Source of the DNA: Pochonia chlamydosporia 170
Taxonomy: Eukaryota; Ascomycota; Sordariomycetes; Hypocreales; Clavicipitaceae
Reading direction: 5' to 3'
NCBI RefSeq assembly: GCF_001653235.2
Contig: NC_035793.1
Location: forward strand, 868,001-932,000
DNA: 64,000 nt
The notes under the pieces are model-generated. The model searched no databases and had not been told where the DNA came from. It saw only the letters and a list, made by a program, of their open reading frames with translations. Position numbers and translations under genes: made by a program. Numbering within the stretch: position 1 is the first letter of the stretch; each line of letters starts with the position of its first letter. Shown here one piece after another: positions 11,193 through 24,500 of this stretch.

Positions 11193-12686
11193 TTACAAGC
11201 TAAGTTTGACTGAAAAGATGCCTCGCTCAATGCTATTGACAAGAAGATGACCGCTCTGGAAGTAAGGGTACACAGACCAGGAGCCCGTGAATTTCACTTC
11301 GCCGCCAACAGAGTCATCCTCCGGGTGGACGTCAAAGAAACCGACCTCTTTGAAGCCAGCACCAGTGCTATCCTGCGCAACAGAAGTAACGTTGACAACA
11401 CGGAGACCAGACCCATAGTTAGACATGTAGGACAGACCATCAACAACGTACTGATTGTGGTCGATAGCCTTCGCTGGGCTCTTGTAGTAGCCAGTAAAGA
11501 CAGGCTTAGACAAGTTAGCCACATCGACGATATATGTAGTCGTGCGGCCGTCGGAGGCAGCTCCGGTCCCCTTGGACTCATCCAGCTCATCATCGAGGAG
11601 CAAGTATCTGTGATCGGGGCCAGTAGTCCAGCCCTGGTGCGTGTACGCCGCACCCTGGTATGGAGTTCGAGACAAGATCTTGGGAGACGAGCGAGTGGAC
11701 AAGTCGTAAATGGTGAGAGTATCCTCATTGTAGCCGAAGCAGATCTCCTTGCCCTTGTGCTGTGTGTCAGGGCCGTTGTAAGTAACGCACTCGGCGTCGT
11801 GGACGTAGCCGTCTGCGCCGGCGCATCCAGCGTCCTTGGGCTGTGCGGGATTGGACACATCGACCATCCAGAGACCGGCTTTGCATTTGCCGCTGCGGGA
11901 GGTGCCGACGGCGTAGATCATCTTGTTCTTCTCGTGGGCGACGATGTTGTGGCTGCTGCCGAAGCCGTTGAAGTGGGCGGTCAAGTCGGTCTTGATGTTG
12001 AAGGTTGGAGGGTTATTGGGGTCGACTTTGAGGAGCTTCTTCATGTCGAAGATCTGGAGGCCGTGGTTGGCTGCTTCTGAGCCAATGTAGACGTGGTCGC
12101 CGATGACTTTCATGTCACGCCATGTAGAGGCGGATGTTTGCGTGGGAAGGCGTCCCATCGCTCTGAGGCTACCATCCTTAAGGATCTCAACAAAGGCCGA
12201 ACCATCAGTTTGGCCAACAACGCCGAATTCTCTCCCAGTGGAAGACGTCCATCCTGTTGTAAAGCCTCAGTTAGCAACGTCATTATAATGCTGAAACTTC
12301 CGTGAAGAAGTTTACAAGGTTCTCGATAATACAGGGCCAGGGATGGACTAGTACTTACCCCAGACGTCGTTTCCCTCACGGGTTGTGCTTCCCAAGTCTT
12401 GATGACGCAGGAATCCCTTCAAGTCAACGTTGTTACAGGAGTACTCGCCCGCCTTTCCGTTGGAGCATGCCGTAGCAGCCTGGAGCTCATATCTGTCCAT
12501 GTCATATAGACCGTTGGCGATGTCTTCTTCTCTTTGAGCCGTCTTCAAGGTCATCAACTCATCCATAGACACAGCCATGGGGGAGCTGGAAGCGGCCAAG
12601 CTCTCAGCATTGGGAAGAACCATACGTTCTGCCGCGCTGGTGCTGGCCAGCATGGCCAGCAGAATTGAGGTCGCGGATGCCTTCAT
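11193..12686 (-). CDS. Secreted choice-of-anchor B family protein (beta-propeller-like, LVIVD-type repeats)
   Basis: Two exons, 12686-12359 and 12253-11193, are separated by a 105-nt intron (GTAAGT..CAG) and give about 462 residues. The first 18 or so residues form a typical signal peptide (MKASATSILLAMLASTSAAE), so the protein is probably secreted or cell-wall associated. The remainder has repeated short beta motifs such as HVYIGSEA, GLQIFDM, GLWMVDVSNP, TIYDLSTRS and TYIVDVANLSKPVFTGYY, each with a V/I-x-D-V/L core like LVIVD repeats in choice-of-anchor B proteins. Fungal members are often labelled regulatory P domain proteins without known activity. No catalytic motif is evident. The next gene upstream is 1.5 kb away. 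Confidence 0.8.
12254..12358 (-). other. Intron of the choice-of-anchor B gene
   Basis: 105 nt, GTAAGT donor and ACAG acceptor on the minus strand, phase 1. The longest intron seen in the window. Confidence 0.75.
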
Positions 12687-14234
12687 TGTGAAAGTAGGCT
12701 CTGTTCAGAGTTCTGAACCTTTCTATGAGACTATTCTTGAGAATATATGAGCACGATATGAGCAGATTTCGCAAGACAGAGGGATCAGCAACAGACTCTT
12801 TATACCTCGCCGCCGGACTACTTAAAGACTATGTAACTCTCTTATCTGCTTCAATTTTGGTTTCCCAAACCCCCCACACCAACCATAACCAAGTCAAAGA
12901 GTCTCCGCTGACTTCCGTACTAGGTAGTTGTCTTTGCTAGACTATGTTTTGTCGACGTTGCCCACAGTATGAGCTGGTTGAATCGACAAATGGCGCGATA
13001 GATCCCCATCCTCGGCTTTGCACCTTCCTGGAAGGTTGTAATGGAAATCACGTCTCCGCACATTTGGACGGGTCTAATCAAGGACATGCTACGGAGTACA
13101 GTGCGGTGGAATATCACTTGGTCGGTTCCATTTTGACTGACCGGGGCTATTTGAGAGTTGCAATCATGAGCTTGGGGAATGGCGAGACGTGGTTCGTTCG
13201 TTTGAATGCGTTGTTATTGCCTTTTTCTGGCCTACTCAAAAGATTTTGAGAATGGCTTTCCACAGACACACGACAGTAAACGTCTACACGCGACACCTAC
13301 AGGCCAAACAGGGGCGGCGACGACTGATTGAGTTATCTTGACCCAAATCTGGGGGTGCGGTTACACGAAACTGGACAACCATCCCAGCAGTTAACAGTCA
13401 CATTATCCAAAGGGAAGCACCAATCAACTCTGCATTTACTTAGTCACAATGACTGAGTGACCATCCATGGAACAAAGAAAGAAGGCGAAGAAAAAGCCCT
13501 GGTCCAATTGGCCGACCTATCCCGACCTGGCAGTTGGTCATGAGTTTCCACGGTAGCACTCAAGTTAACATTTCGCCAAGCTCTGTCCCCTTTTTAAGTC
13601 CAGGTCTAAGACCTTGTCGCCTGCCTTTTTCCGCAAAGATGATCAACTCGATTCATGGGAGTGGAGACGATCCCCACGGCTTTTAAGGGCCAAGTCGAGT
13701 TGCAAAGCTTTTTAAGGTCGGGGAACTGAGCAAGGTTAAAAACAAAGGTGGCAGTGTGGACCGAGGTTGGAATAGTTTGCGGACCTTGAAGGTACAGTGC
13801 TAGAACGTCCTTGGAATCTGCGAGGAAGAACTTGACCAAGTCATGGTCAACGAGATATGCCATTCGTTTATCTCGTGGCTGAGCATCGTGTGGGGTGCAA
13901 CGAATCATGAAGGGCATGACCAGACGAAAACGGCAGGTTTGTTGCGCCAAAGATAAGAACCGCAGAGTGCAATCGACAGTGCAACGTCGGGGGCCATCTA
14001 CGCGGCTTGGCGAAGTGTTGCATTTACAAAGAGACCGTATCTAGCGTCTCCGTGAGAATGACCTCATGATCCGGGGGTGGGAGTCACCGCTCATGGACTT
14101 TATCACAACTAGACAACTTGACGAGAAAACTGACAAATCAAACATACTATGGATGCATTATTCAACTAAGTAGTAGATGTACGAGCAACTTGGGTCGTAT
14201 TTGACGCACTTCTTCCCACGCGACAGACACATCA
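12687..14234. other. Intergenic region, no gene seen
   Basis: Only short frames without motifs occur here (for example 13606-13950 minus). The left end carries the promoter of the secreted protein, including a possible TATA box at 12798-12804. The right end is the 3' flank of the sugar transporter. Confidence 0.5.
12798..12804 (-). promoter_or_regulatory. Possible TATA box of the choice-of-anchor B gene
   Basis: TATAAAG on the minus strand, about 112 nt before the ATG at 12686. The position suits a fungal TATA element, but this is inferred from sequence alone. Confidence 0.35.
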
Positions 14235-16105
14235 TCATGCGTCTTCATGGTGGACGGCGCCCTCTCCACGCTTCAACTCGGCAATGCCTCCCGTGCGACG
14301 TACCTCTGCCACCCTCTCCTCAAAAGTCTGCCCAGCATTAGTACTTCGCCATGCTGGTATGTTCTGATCAAACAAAACATCAATTTCTTCAAGTGACTTC
14401 TGTGCTGTTTCGGGGTACATGAAGAATGCGTGCACTGTCATGACGATGCAAAAGGTACCAAAAATCATGTAAGACTTCCACTGAATGTTGGTGAATGCAG
14501 GAGGAACAAAGAAAGCCAACGCAAGGTTGAATCTGTTGCGGCACTTAGTCACGTATTGCCGGAGAAGGCGCATTATGGAACTTACATCCAATTCCCGGCG
14601 GCGGACAGCCCGACGCCTTTGGCTCGGTATTTGAGAGGAAATACCTCGGAGCAGTAGATCCAGGCAACTGGTGCCCAGGTCAAGCCATCTGATAATGTCA
14701 GATCAGCATATAGAAATGGACCGATACGGGGGGGTGAGGTTACATACAGACGCCAACAAAGATGTATGCCAAGGCGATGACCGACTTGGCTGGCGATCCG
14801 GAAATAGACCATTTTAATATGTCGTTTCCTATTCCATGTGTAAGTCACAGCCAGACATTGCGACTGCTTCACGACTCACCGTTCACACTATCAACATGAT
14901 GTCCGTAGACAGCCATGACACCACCGGTCGTGAAGTGAAGGATTCCGCAAATAATGGCGCCGCTGATAAGCAACGGCCGGCGACCTAAGCGATCAATGAC
15001 TGGCAAGATTGCGCCCGTGGTGGCTAGGAAAATAGCATATTGAATAATAGATGATGTAAGGGCCACATTGCCATGCTGATACCTTGTCAGTAAACTCGAC
15101 CTCAACGTGAAATGAGACGGAAACGATGATACACACCAGACCACTCATTTCAAAAATGTAAACCAAGTAGTACAGCATAATGTTCCCTCCCAGGAGCTGC
15201 TGCCAAATCTGAACACTAACACCCACAAGAGTGCGCTTCCAAATGCCAGGCGCAAATAAGCCAAGATAGCCAATGTGGCTGGATTCGGCCGCAATTCGAA
15301 CCGCCTCTCGCACTTCTTCCAACTCGGCGATAACCGTTGGGTTACTCATATCTCCTGAGGCATGTAGATTCGCCAAGATCTCATGCGCCTCTTCCCATTT
15401 GTCCTTGGAAGCTAACCATCTTGGTGATTCGGGGAAGAAGAACAGAGCAATGAAGAGGATCAGACCAGGCACCGCCTGGACGCCCCATGCTATGCGGAAG
15501 GCGGATGAAGTCTTGATGCTGATGGAGCAGCCGTAAGAAATGAGATACATGATGAGAATGCCTGTCTCATGGTCAGCATCTTGCAATAGAAGACTCCAGC
15601 TAGGCCCTACCCCATTCAATAGCCCACTGCTGGATTCCGACGATTCTGCCTCTGATACGAGACGGCGCCAGCTCGGCCAAGTACACCAGGACCTGCGAGC
15701 TGGTAATACCAATAGCAAAGCCGCTCACTACTCTACCCACGATCAAATGGCCGACATTCTGCGCGGAACACTGCAAAGCCGCGCCAACGATCCAAACGAC
15801 AGACGCGACTTTCAAGGCTCCTCGACGTCCGAGCCAGTCGGCAAAAAGTCCGGCAAGCAAGGCGCCCACGAAAGAACCCGCTGACATGGAAGCGGTGATG
15901 CCTCCCTGTTCAGTCGATCCGGGATGGCCAAAGTATTCGAGGTATTGGTCTGAGCCGATCCATGCGCTCATGGAGCTGATGTCGAAGCCGAAGAGCATGC
16001 CTCCTATGGTGCCGAAGGCGGCAAGCACTGCATTGTGTCGTGTGAGTATCTATTATTGAGATATATTGATGGCTGCTTACCGTATATGTTCCATATTTTG
16101 TACAT
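14235..16105 (-). CDS. MFS sugar porter (hexose transporter family)
   Basis: Seven exons were rebuilt: 16105-16081, 16027-15611, 15561-15137, 15075-14880, 14828-14748, 14688-14586 and 14532-14235. The introns are 49-61 nt and the product about 514 residues. The start was chosen at 16105 because the tiny first exon encodes MYKIWNIY, which joins to VLAAFGTIGGMLFGFDISSMSA, the usual beginning of TM1 in this family. Sugar-porter marks include GRR after TM2, the PESPRWL motif before the central loop, a QLLGGNIMLYYLVY segment in TM7, DRLGRRPLL, and a C-terminal PETAQKSLEEID version of the PETKGRSLEE motif. It imports or senses monosaccharides at the plasma membrane; the preferred sugar is unknown. 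Confidence 0.92.
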
Positions 16106-16981
16106 GTTGGCGGATATGAGATGGCGTTGGACCCAGCAAGCAATGAGCTCTGATGCACCAACAAACTCTTCTTACAAAAGGAATAAGGGAAACGTTGAAA
16201 GATATTTATCACTTCTATTTCCTATATGATTCAATGCCTACGCCATTGTTTTGCCGTCATCCGTGCGATCTTCATCTGCACTCTCGGCAGAAGTGTCCTT
16301 GTAAGTGGCATCACGCACCAGAAGCGCACGTATCAGCGTCCAGAAAAGTCTCCTTAAAACCGGCGGGAAATATTTCAGTGGCCAATTTGGAACCCCCTAC
16401 CAGTAAATGGAGATCGATCCAAGGCCGTTTCCCCAGGAGCGGCAACAAAACTGGGGAAATACGTCTTGTAGCCACAGGTTTCGGGGATCGGGGAAGCCTG
16501 CCCCGAAAGATGAAGAATGAGCGGAACAAGCGCACCAGTTGTGTGTAATGAGATGGCGATTATTTTTCTGGGTCGATGGAACTGGTATCACTTTTCTGAT
16601 GTATGCTGTATAGGTAGAAGATGTAGTGTTTTTAATCTAGGGGATGGCTCTGTTCATCAATATTCTACCGCTTAGAGGGGACACCTAATGATGTCACATT
16701 GAAGATGTGCATGATCACATTTCGGTGAGGGTTAGAGCTGGTCTACTTCATCACAAGACGCCTGCAACCATCATGAAAAGAAAATTGCAGTCTCTTATTG
16801 AACATAAATTATAAAAGTCTTCAAAAGAAGGTCCATCTTCCCGCTGGATAGCTTGACAGAATCAACAATCTTCGTGCTCAAATTTGGAGCTCCCCTCCTG
16901 AGAGTTGTAATTATCTATCCTATTTAAGGTTGCATATGGCATTGAGAACACCCCTTCGCGAGGTTGCTCACAGCTGCTGGC
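16106..16981. other. Intergenic region, no gene seen
   Basis: Region between the sugar transporter 5' end and the 3' end of a transcription factor gene. Open frames are short and overlap on both strands without motifs. Confidence 0.5.
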
Positions 16982-19307
16982 TCACGTAGAGCCTTCTTCT
17001 ACATTCAAGTGAGCATACGTCTCCACAAGGTTTCTCAAAATATGAGAATCCATATCCTCCTTCTTTCTAACCACACTAACAGGCCAGTGGCTTCGCACAG
17101 CTTGTGCCATTTCCCGTCTCTCGTCCTCTTCGTCTTCATCTAGCCGCATTGTGTTTTTCAGCAGAGCAAGCTCCTCAGCCCGCATTCGACCCCGAATAAC
17201 ACGAAACAGCGCCTCAGCTAAATAATGATTGCGACGCTGATGATACAATCCCTTTGCGATCAAGATTAGGGTGGATCGCAGGAGCTCGAGCCTGGGTCCG
17301 GAGGTCTGCTCGTCAATGGCATCGATGCATTCGTATCCTGCGAGCATGAGAGGTATGACTATGAAAAGATCCATAGCTTCGAATCCGTGGCGTAGATAAT
17401 ACAGTCGGACGAGGGTCTGGAGATGCTTCATGGCGTCCGCGACGATTTGGGTTGGCGTTGGTTCCCGCTCTGTTTTCACGTCAAGCAGAGGTTCATAAAT
17501 TGTAAGTATCAGGTGATGATAATACATGCTGCAATGCATGAGTATTAGATACGCCAGGAACAGGAATTTACCATGGTTGATAGAATTTTCAGGTGATTGG
17601 GCTGCTTACTGAAGTTGTAGGTGTCCTGGTAGTACAATCGTCTTTGGCTGAAGAGGTGCTGGTAATCCATCGTACCAACATCTCAACTCCGATCGGAATT
17701 CATTGGCAGCATCAAGATTTACTTGTGAGCCTTCCGAGAAGGCTGCTTGGCAATACTTATTCATGGTAATTCGAAACTGGCTTCTTGCCTTGAACACTTG
17801 GCCAAAAGAAGACGACGAGAGTCTTTCAGACAATGGATACATAACCCACACCTCACCGTAAAAGCCTATATCTTCAGACGGATCTGGAAGAGGCCAAGAT
17901 GGAGGCGTTTTGAGCAACGGAGGGAACAGAAATGAGAAGCCGACAAGTCTGGAACAAATCAGCAGAGGCAGACGAAGATGAACCAACGGGAACTTACGTT
18001 TCCCAGTTAAATAGCGCCCAGGCTGTAAAAGCCCTACCATGCCGTAGTCGAGGATCTTGTACCTCCACCTTATTGTCGAAGAGCCTAATTTGAAGAGCCA
18101 AATCGATGGCTTGGACTCTGTACGCTTGTCCAATCTCGTCTAAGCCGCATAAGTTATGGAAGACATTGAAGAGCACACCAGCTTGTATTGTGGTGATGCG
18201 CGCTTCTTTAGCTTCCAACTCCCATAGACGTTTGGCCTCCGCAAGAAAGCGGTAGACAAGGGTATCGGGATTCCAATACTCTGCTCGATTAACGAATCGG
18301 GGGTAGCAGACCTAAAGGCATGGTTACATTAGCCTCGCAATGTGCAGGGGGGTTAGGAAATGGCGTACGCAAGCATAGGCGAGCATAACGTTGACGAGCA
18401 GCGAAGAGCAAAAGTCTTGCTGCCCTGATGCCATGTCTTCCAGGAACAAATCTTTCTGGAATGCTGCCGTGAAGTGGTATTCGCAGCGGAAGAATACACT
18501 AAGTAGCTCTCTCATGAGAACATCATCGTTGCAGACAGCGGTCCACGACGACAATCTCGCGTCGGATAGTCGAGATTCAATAACTTGAGCTGCGTGAAAT
18601 GGTTTTAGATAAGGGCTCTGGTATTCCCTGCTTCCCAAATTGGATGACGTGGAAGGGCTTATTTGGGGTGAGCGACTCGTGGACTGGTCTGTCCCGTACA
18701 GGGACGTGGCCTCGAAAATTAGCGATTGCAGGTATGGATTCCCCCGGATGTATTCCTCTGGCATCTCTGATTTGTACGGGAACTCATATCGAAACCGAGT
18801 CTCTGGCGACACAGCCATCTGTAGCAAGACATCCCCAGCCTTCACATGGTTGAGAATTGTTGCCACATCCGTTCCGTCTCTGATCTTTGTCAAAACGGCC
18901 TGAGCCTCGGTGTCTGGTAGATGTCTCAAAAGTTCAAACAGTTCCTCATGCGCGGATGCTCGGATTTGCAAAGTGTTATAACTTCGCTTGATGGCCTGTG
19001 AGTGCCTCTCTCCTGGGTTCGTGGTATACTGGCAAGGAACGCATCGCCTGACGCAGCGTCGACAAGCTGGGCGATCTCCAGAGCACTTTGGAATGCGTCA
19101 GCTTTGAAAGGAAGCAAATGGCCCTGAAGATTGTTTACATACTTTGGTTTTCTGCCTGCGACATTCTTTGCAAGCTGCTACCGCCTGACCCGTCCTGTTG
19201 TTCCTCGGGGGCGGCAGTACTGTTTCTCTCAGCTTTGGGCCGAGTGCAGGTTGTAGAGGGCGCAAGATCCGCTGCTTCGTTACTGGAGCCGTATCGGGAG
19301 CTGGCAT
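16982..19307 (-). CDS. Zn2Cys6 fungal-type transcription factor
   Basis: Five exons: 19307-19143, 19085-18369, 18311-17998, 17948-17610 and 17528-16982, with introns of 49-81 nt, giving about 693 residues. The first intron splits the zinc cluster. After joining, the motif is C46-x2-C49-x6-C56-x6-C63-x2-C66-x6-C73, the canonical binuclear zinc DNA-binding domain, with one extra Cys at 70. The long C-terminal part resembles the fungal_trans middle homology region (RAEYWNPDTLVYRFLAEAKRLWELEA, later AFTAWALFNWET). It is a nuclear regulator. It lies between a sugar porter and a stand-alone adenylation domain gene and may control one of them; this is inference. Fungal relatives of this shape occur next to carbohydrate and secondary-metabolism genes. 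Confidence 0.87.
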
Positions 19308-19857
19308 TCTATGAGGTCTTCCAGGTTGGTATTGAAATGGTATAAAACAGTTATAGTTGATGCTGTTTTATTGATGAAGCTTTTGGTGTTGCTGCGCTAA
19401 GGCGATGTGGGGAACTGTTGGTTCCATGTTCCATGTCGATGCCGCCTCCAACATTCAATGTTGAAGCGTCATGGTGACATCTGGCAATTGATCGGATGGC
19501 GGAGGAAAGTGCGACAGGTTCTAATTGGCCGGACTTGCCCATCGTCCAATTGAATTGGGGGATCTGGCCTTGCCACTATTCAGAAGGTGCAGTCGTGCCT
19601 GCACTTGCCACACAATTGCAAATTGACGTGATTGGACTCAGGCGCCATTTGATATTTCAGTAGTGCACACACCTGCATGTGTGCGTCCAGTCCAGCAGGG
19701 CACCAGTTGACCGTTTTCACTGCCGACTTGATACCAGACCCTTACCAGTGCAGTAACTTGACTAATCAGTAAAATTTTCGATTCATGGGACATCTCACGA
19801 AAAACAAGATGGAAACAGTCGATTTCTTTATCGCCAGATGCCCCTGATATCAACACT
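19308..19857. other. Intergenic region
   Basis: The 550-nt spacer between the regulator start and the stop of the adenylation-domain gene. I looked here for a carrier-protein or reductase remnant continuing the adenylation gene and found none. Confidence 0.5.
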
Positions 19858-21590
19858 CTAAGCCGCCCTCACCATTCTCCTTCGCTGATACAATTCCTCA
19901 ATATGATACTGGTAATCCCTCTCTATCTCTTTCCTCAGAAGAGTCATCTTTGCCGTACGCTTGAACGGCAACGCTGCGTCTGCTAGCATAACCGTTTCTC
20001 TAGGAATCCGAATCTCGTCATCGTCTCTTTTGTTGACACTCTCAACTGCAAGCTGATAGATCTTATCGATGAAACCCTCCGGATCACCAATGCAGCCATG
20101 GTTCTTGGGCTCAATGATAATGTATGGCACCTCACGCCCTTCACCACCGACAAAAACGCCCCCAACGTTAGCATGCATTGCGATATTATCCTCAATATGT
20201 GTCGCGTGGAACTTGGCCAGCCATGACAGCTTCACCAAGTCATCTCTGCGTCCACAAGAGATCCAACGCCTGGTGCCGTTTTCCGTGGTCACCGGAGAAT
20301 AAAGTTCAGCCGTATCAATGGATTCGAGGTGCGGGAAGGAATAAAAGCCACATTGGAAAAGTTTATGCTGCGGCGTGCGATCAATATGCAGCTCATATTG
20401 GTCGCCTTGGACTCGCTCAAACCGGCACCCCATCTCTGGGACGAAATCAAACGTCTTCCACATGCTCGCCTCCTCGGGCTCGAATGAAAGACAGGCTCCC
20501 CGCTCGGTTGATCCGATTACAGGGAACAGGTGAGTATGCTTTGCGAGGTCATCGCCCACCGCATGATTCAATCCGGCACCAACATAGGTTATAAAGTCGA
20601 GATTTTTCAGAAATGATCGTGCTCTCTCATCATTATAAAACTCCTCTATCAGGGACGGAGGTGAGGCGATACTGTTGGCGCCCGTGTTTTGACAGATTTG
20701 CATAATCAGTTGCGGGTCGAAAGGAGCTGTCATGTCCGGGGGCAGCATTACCGTTGTCAACCCGAAGTAGGCAGAAGCAGCGAGGCTAAATGCTAACCCG
20801 GCCAGCCATTGTGGTGCGCATACATTTACTGTCAGGGCGTTGACCATGTGTCGATATGTAATTTGTCGAGAGTGCCTCGCCATGATGGTATTCCAACTAT
20901 CCCAAACCGAGAGGTATCCGTTGCGGAGATAGATTGGTTTTGGGACACCTGAGGTAAAAAATGTTAGGAAACGTGGAACTAACATCTGGATCTTGTTGAA
21001 GCATACCTGTTGTGCCAGAAGTGTGGATAATGCAAACAATGTCGTCTCTGGATTGCTCCCACGATTCCTCGTAGGGGTAGGGAGGGGTGTCATCGCTCCT
21101 CAGAAAATAATCCAATTCTGGAACGAGCACACTTTGCTGCTTTTCAACCGCACTAGGTACTCCATGGGTATAGAGCCAAGCAGTGCATTGGATTTCTTCA
21201 AGGATCGTAGCCAGCCCTTCAGGGGTGATTCGCCCATCTGGGATAAAGAGCTATTCCGAGCCCAATTAACATTTACACCACAATAAATCGTGAAGAAGTA
21301 CTCACCGTGCGACCTGACTTGGCTGCTGCTGCTATCAGAATGTAGTATCGCGCATCATTGGCCCCGGAATATGCTATCGTCTGCCGACCCGAGCCCACCC
21401 TGGGAATTGTCTCATCTAGCCATTGTGCGGCTCTATTTATAGCATTGGCAAACTGTTTCCACGTAATAGTCTTGTATATTCCTTCCCTGACCTGTGCCGT
21501 CGACTCTGCATATAAAAGGTATGGGCTATCTGGAGCAGTCCTGGCTTTGTCGTCGATGACGTTGGCTAATAGTCTCGGGGCTTGCACCAT
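19858..21590 (-). CDS. Stand-alone adenylation (AMP-binding) domain protein, NRPS-like reductase type
   Basis: Three exons, 21590-21306, 21250-21007 and 20948-19858 (introns of 55 and 58 nt), give about 539 residues. The order of motifs is that of an adenylate-forming domain: A3-like IIHTSGTTGVPKP at the exon 2/3 junction, a GSTERG motif (A5-like), GRRDDLVKLS (A8-like) and a C-terminal LPFKRTAKM with the A10 lysine. The sequence style, with the KSGRT and ASPPSLIEEF regions, matches the A domain of fungal NRPS-like carboxylic acid reductases. In those enzymes a carrier domain and an NAD(P)-binding reductase follow, making a protein of about 1000 residues; here the frame stops just after A10. 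It could be a free-standing acyl/aryl adenylating enzyme or a truncated paralogue. The substrate is unknown. Confidence 0.82.
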
Positions 21591-24500
21591 TTTGAACGAT
21601 TAGAGAATACGGCTTTCAAATGTGAGCGCAAAAGACGTGTTAGATAGGTCGTCCTACGTCTCAATCACTACACTGAAAAACTCTATGGAAGACAGAAAAA
21701 CGCCTTTTGGACACTGGTGAAATTTATAGAAAACAAAATTGGCGAACCCCCCTCATGCAAACCCGGGCATAATCAGTGATCCCGGATATTATTTCCGGCA
21801 ATGTCGGCACAACGAAATCCTAGAACTGGTTTATGGCTGTCCTAGCTATGAAGGAATCAGTCAGCATGCCCCAAAACTTGATGAGGCTATTTCCATGACA
21901 TCGCCCTGAAGGTGGGTCTTACAATAACCCATCCTATAGGCATTGTGTGTAAGCAAGATGGTGGATAAAGACGTTGAACCGGTCAGCGAGAGTGGAATCC
22001 CACGTAAGCATGCTTATCTTTGGACTCATAAGTTGGAAATGGGCGTGGCGGTTCTATCACATGTTTTCTGCTGATAGAGGTGGTGGGTTATGTGCCTTTG
22101 AAAAGCTCGGTGTCGCCCGCAAGTTTGTCGAGGATTGGGGACTGTACGTGCATGTGAACTGTTGGCGGTGGCATCATCGGAAGGCTATACGCTGTAACGA
22201 AGCTCCTACAGGCTTGCTATTTAAACTTGAGATATACCCTGATTTAGCTGATCATGCGAGATAATTGAGAATATGGCTGTCGAATCCTGATACTGACGAG
22301 TATGATTACGGGCGTCGAAAATATCTCATATTTCAATGTTATCATGTTGGTCGCCACACGCTCCCCGCTCAGCCCTACAGCTCAGTTCCGGGTCATGTTT
22401 CTTAACTACCGACATGGAGCGATCAACACTGGTCTGGTCGCATTTCGCGTCAAATCTAGCCTAGCCCATGGTGCTGATGGCTTGTTCTCTCTTACAGCCA
22501 TGTGGTCCTGCCTGTGTCCCTGGGTAAAATGTTGGCGAGTACACTTTTGCAGCTCCCTACGCATGTGCCCAGATGATGCAAGTGAGCGGAATAGGCCCCG
22601 TGGATCTGGCTCGGGCGTGACCATCAATCGTGTTAGTTCCCTAGGCAATTGAGTTGGTATTGGATAGATGGCGCTCGTTTTCACCTGTATATGTCGAAAT
22701 CAGGCCGGCTGCTCCTTGGCTAGTGAAGTGCCATACAGGAGCCTATGTCTTCAATGTTGCTTCTACGCTTCAGTTAACTCCAGAAATCGGTGTTGGAAGC
22801 AATCATCGTTCTAGCCGCTCCTCGGCTATTCGACGCCAACACTCAAGACCGTTGCACGGATAAATGCAACTAGACGGGCGGGCGGGAACGTGTGAGAAAG
22901 ATTGCCCATCCCGAACAATAAGAATGAGTCTGGTTGAATCTGGTGCTGTCACTTGGTGGATATTTCAGTCATGTCCAGTCTACCGTAAGATTTGTACAGG
23001 GGCAACACTAGCCATTGGTTCTGAAAATGAAGACCAGTTTTGCCCGCCGAATCACATTGGATTTTTTTGATGACAGCGTTCTTGCGATACGAATGACTAA
23101 TAAGTGCTGTCATATCCATTGCTTGTGTGGCGCAAGTGGCACAGGATTGATCATCCATTTTCCTCTGTCTTTACTCTTGGAAGTAGTTCGATCAAAGCGG
23201 CAGTCCATGTTCTACCACCCACGTGAAATTTCGCCAGCCTTGCAATAGTTTTTAGTATTTTATAGCCCGTTGTGCGTTTCCACGCGCCTTATTATACCCT
23301 TGAGAGTTCGCTGCCCGCCCTCAGCGGCACGTCACTAACACTAAAAAAGACAGATGCCATAAGCACCTTACCCTACGGGCTTGGCTTTCTGGGTAAACAT
23401 AATTGAGTACAACAACCCAATGACATGAAAAAGAAGCTCGGGCGTGTTTGGTCGGGATTTTGGACATTATGTAATGTCACGACCGGAGAGGCTTGTCCCT
23501 CGAGTGCCAATTGTTTGGCCGTAACTGCCTTGGGCGCAATTGACACAGTACACAGCAGATATACCATTGTAGACTGAGATCGAGAACACACATGCTTCAT
23601 TTGAAACCTCAATGACGGGAGGACTGACGGAATTCGATTCTGTACAAGACTCACCAAGCGTAGTCCCAACAGGCAATACATGCGAGCAAGAAGTCTGTCC
23701 CGTCGTCGATTGTCGGGAGGAGCAACCACTCCGGCGGTGGGTGTGGTTTGACAAAATTTGGAGGCAGCTCAGCTTGCCCGCGCATAAAATCCATTCAATG
23801 TTACGATACGCATCAATACGCTCCTCCATGAGAGCCCCCCGCCTGATTGGGTCAACGTCGTCTGTGTCCCATTCGGGCGATATTGACAATATTTGATATC
23901 CAATCTTCCTCCAGAGCCTTTGGACAAGCCACGTCAGCATCTTATGACTGTGCAGTTTTGAAGGCGCCGCACTGCAGTAACACTTCGGCCACTCCAACTA
24001 GTTGAGACCAATGTGACTAATTCTAGGAGCAAACATGTGTCTATGCCACCCGACTCAAGTTTGAAGTTTTTGGCAAATGACCTGGTGTCCGAATAGCAGC
24101 CCAGGCAGTCCCACAAAGCAGCAAAACAACTCCAAAAAAGCGGCCAACTGAATGTATGTTTGTCACTGGATTGCATAACACAAGAAAGTCAAAGGTTGGC
24201 ATTCTACTCAGACTGCCTGACGAAGAGACGTCGACGCATATGATGCCAGCAAAGCCTTGCTAGGCATGGCTGCAGCACTCTGAAACGAAAAGCATACCCA
24301 AAACACAAACCCTCACACAAAAAGCCGCAATCCGAACCGGCACAAAAGATCGTCCGCGATTTGTAACCCCAAGATCAATATGCAGCGGGTCATTCCAAGA
24401 CAAAAACAACCTTAATCTATACGTGCGAGAACGAGACAAGGCACCTCGAACAACAGTGGAGGCTTAGCCCGCAGTTACGTGGAACGATTGAAGGAGATTG

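Noticed and set aside
11247..12080. 277-codon plus-strand frame opposite the choice-of-anchor B gene
   Set aside because: Antisense shadow of a gene with clear signal peptide, repeats and splice structure on the other strand.
13606..13950. 114-codon minus-strand frame
   Set aside because: No motif and isolated in a gene-free stretch.
23467..23997. 176-codon minus-strand frame in the gene-poor region
   Set aside because: It has some protein-like stretches and many Cys/Ser, but I found no convincing start, splice junctions or family. Would need transcript data.
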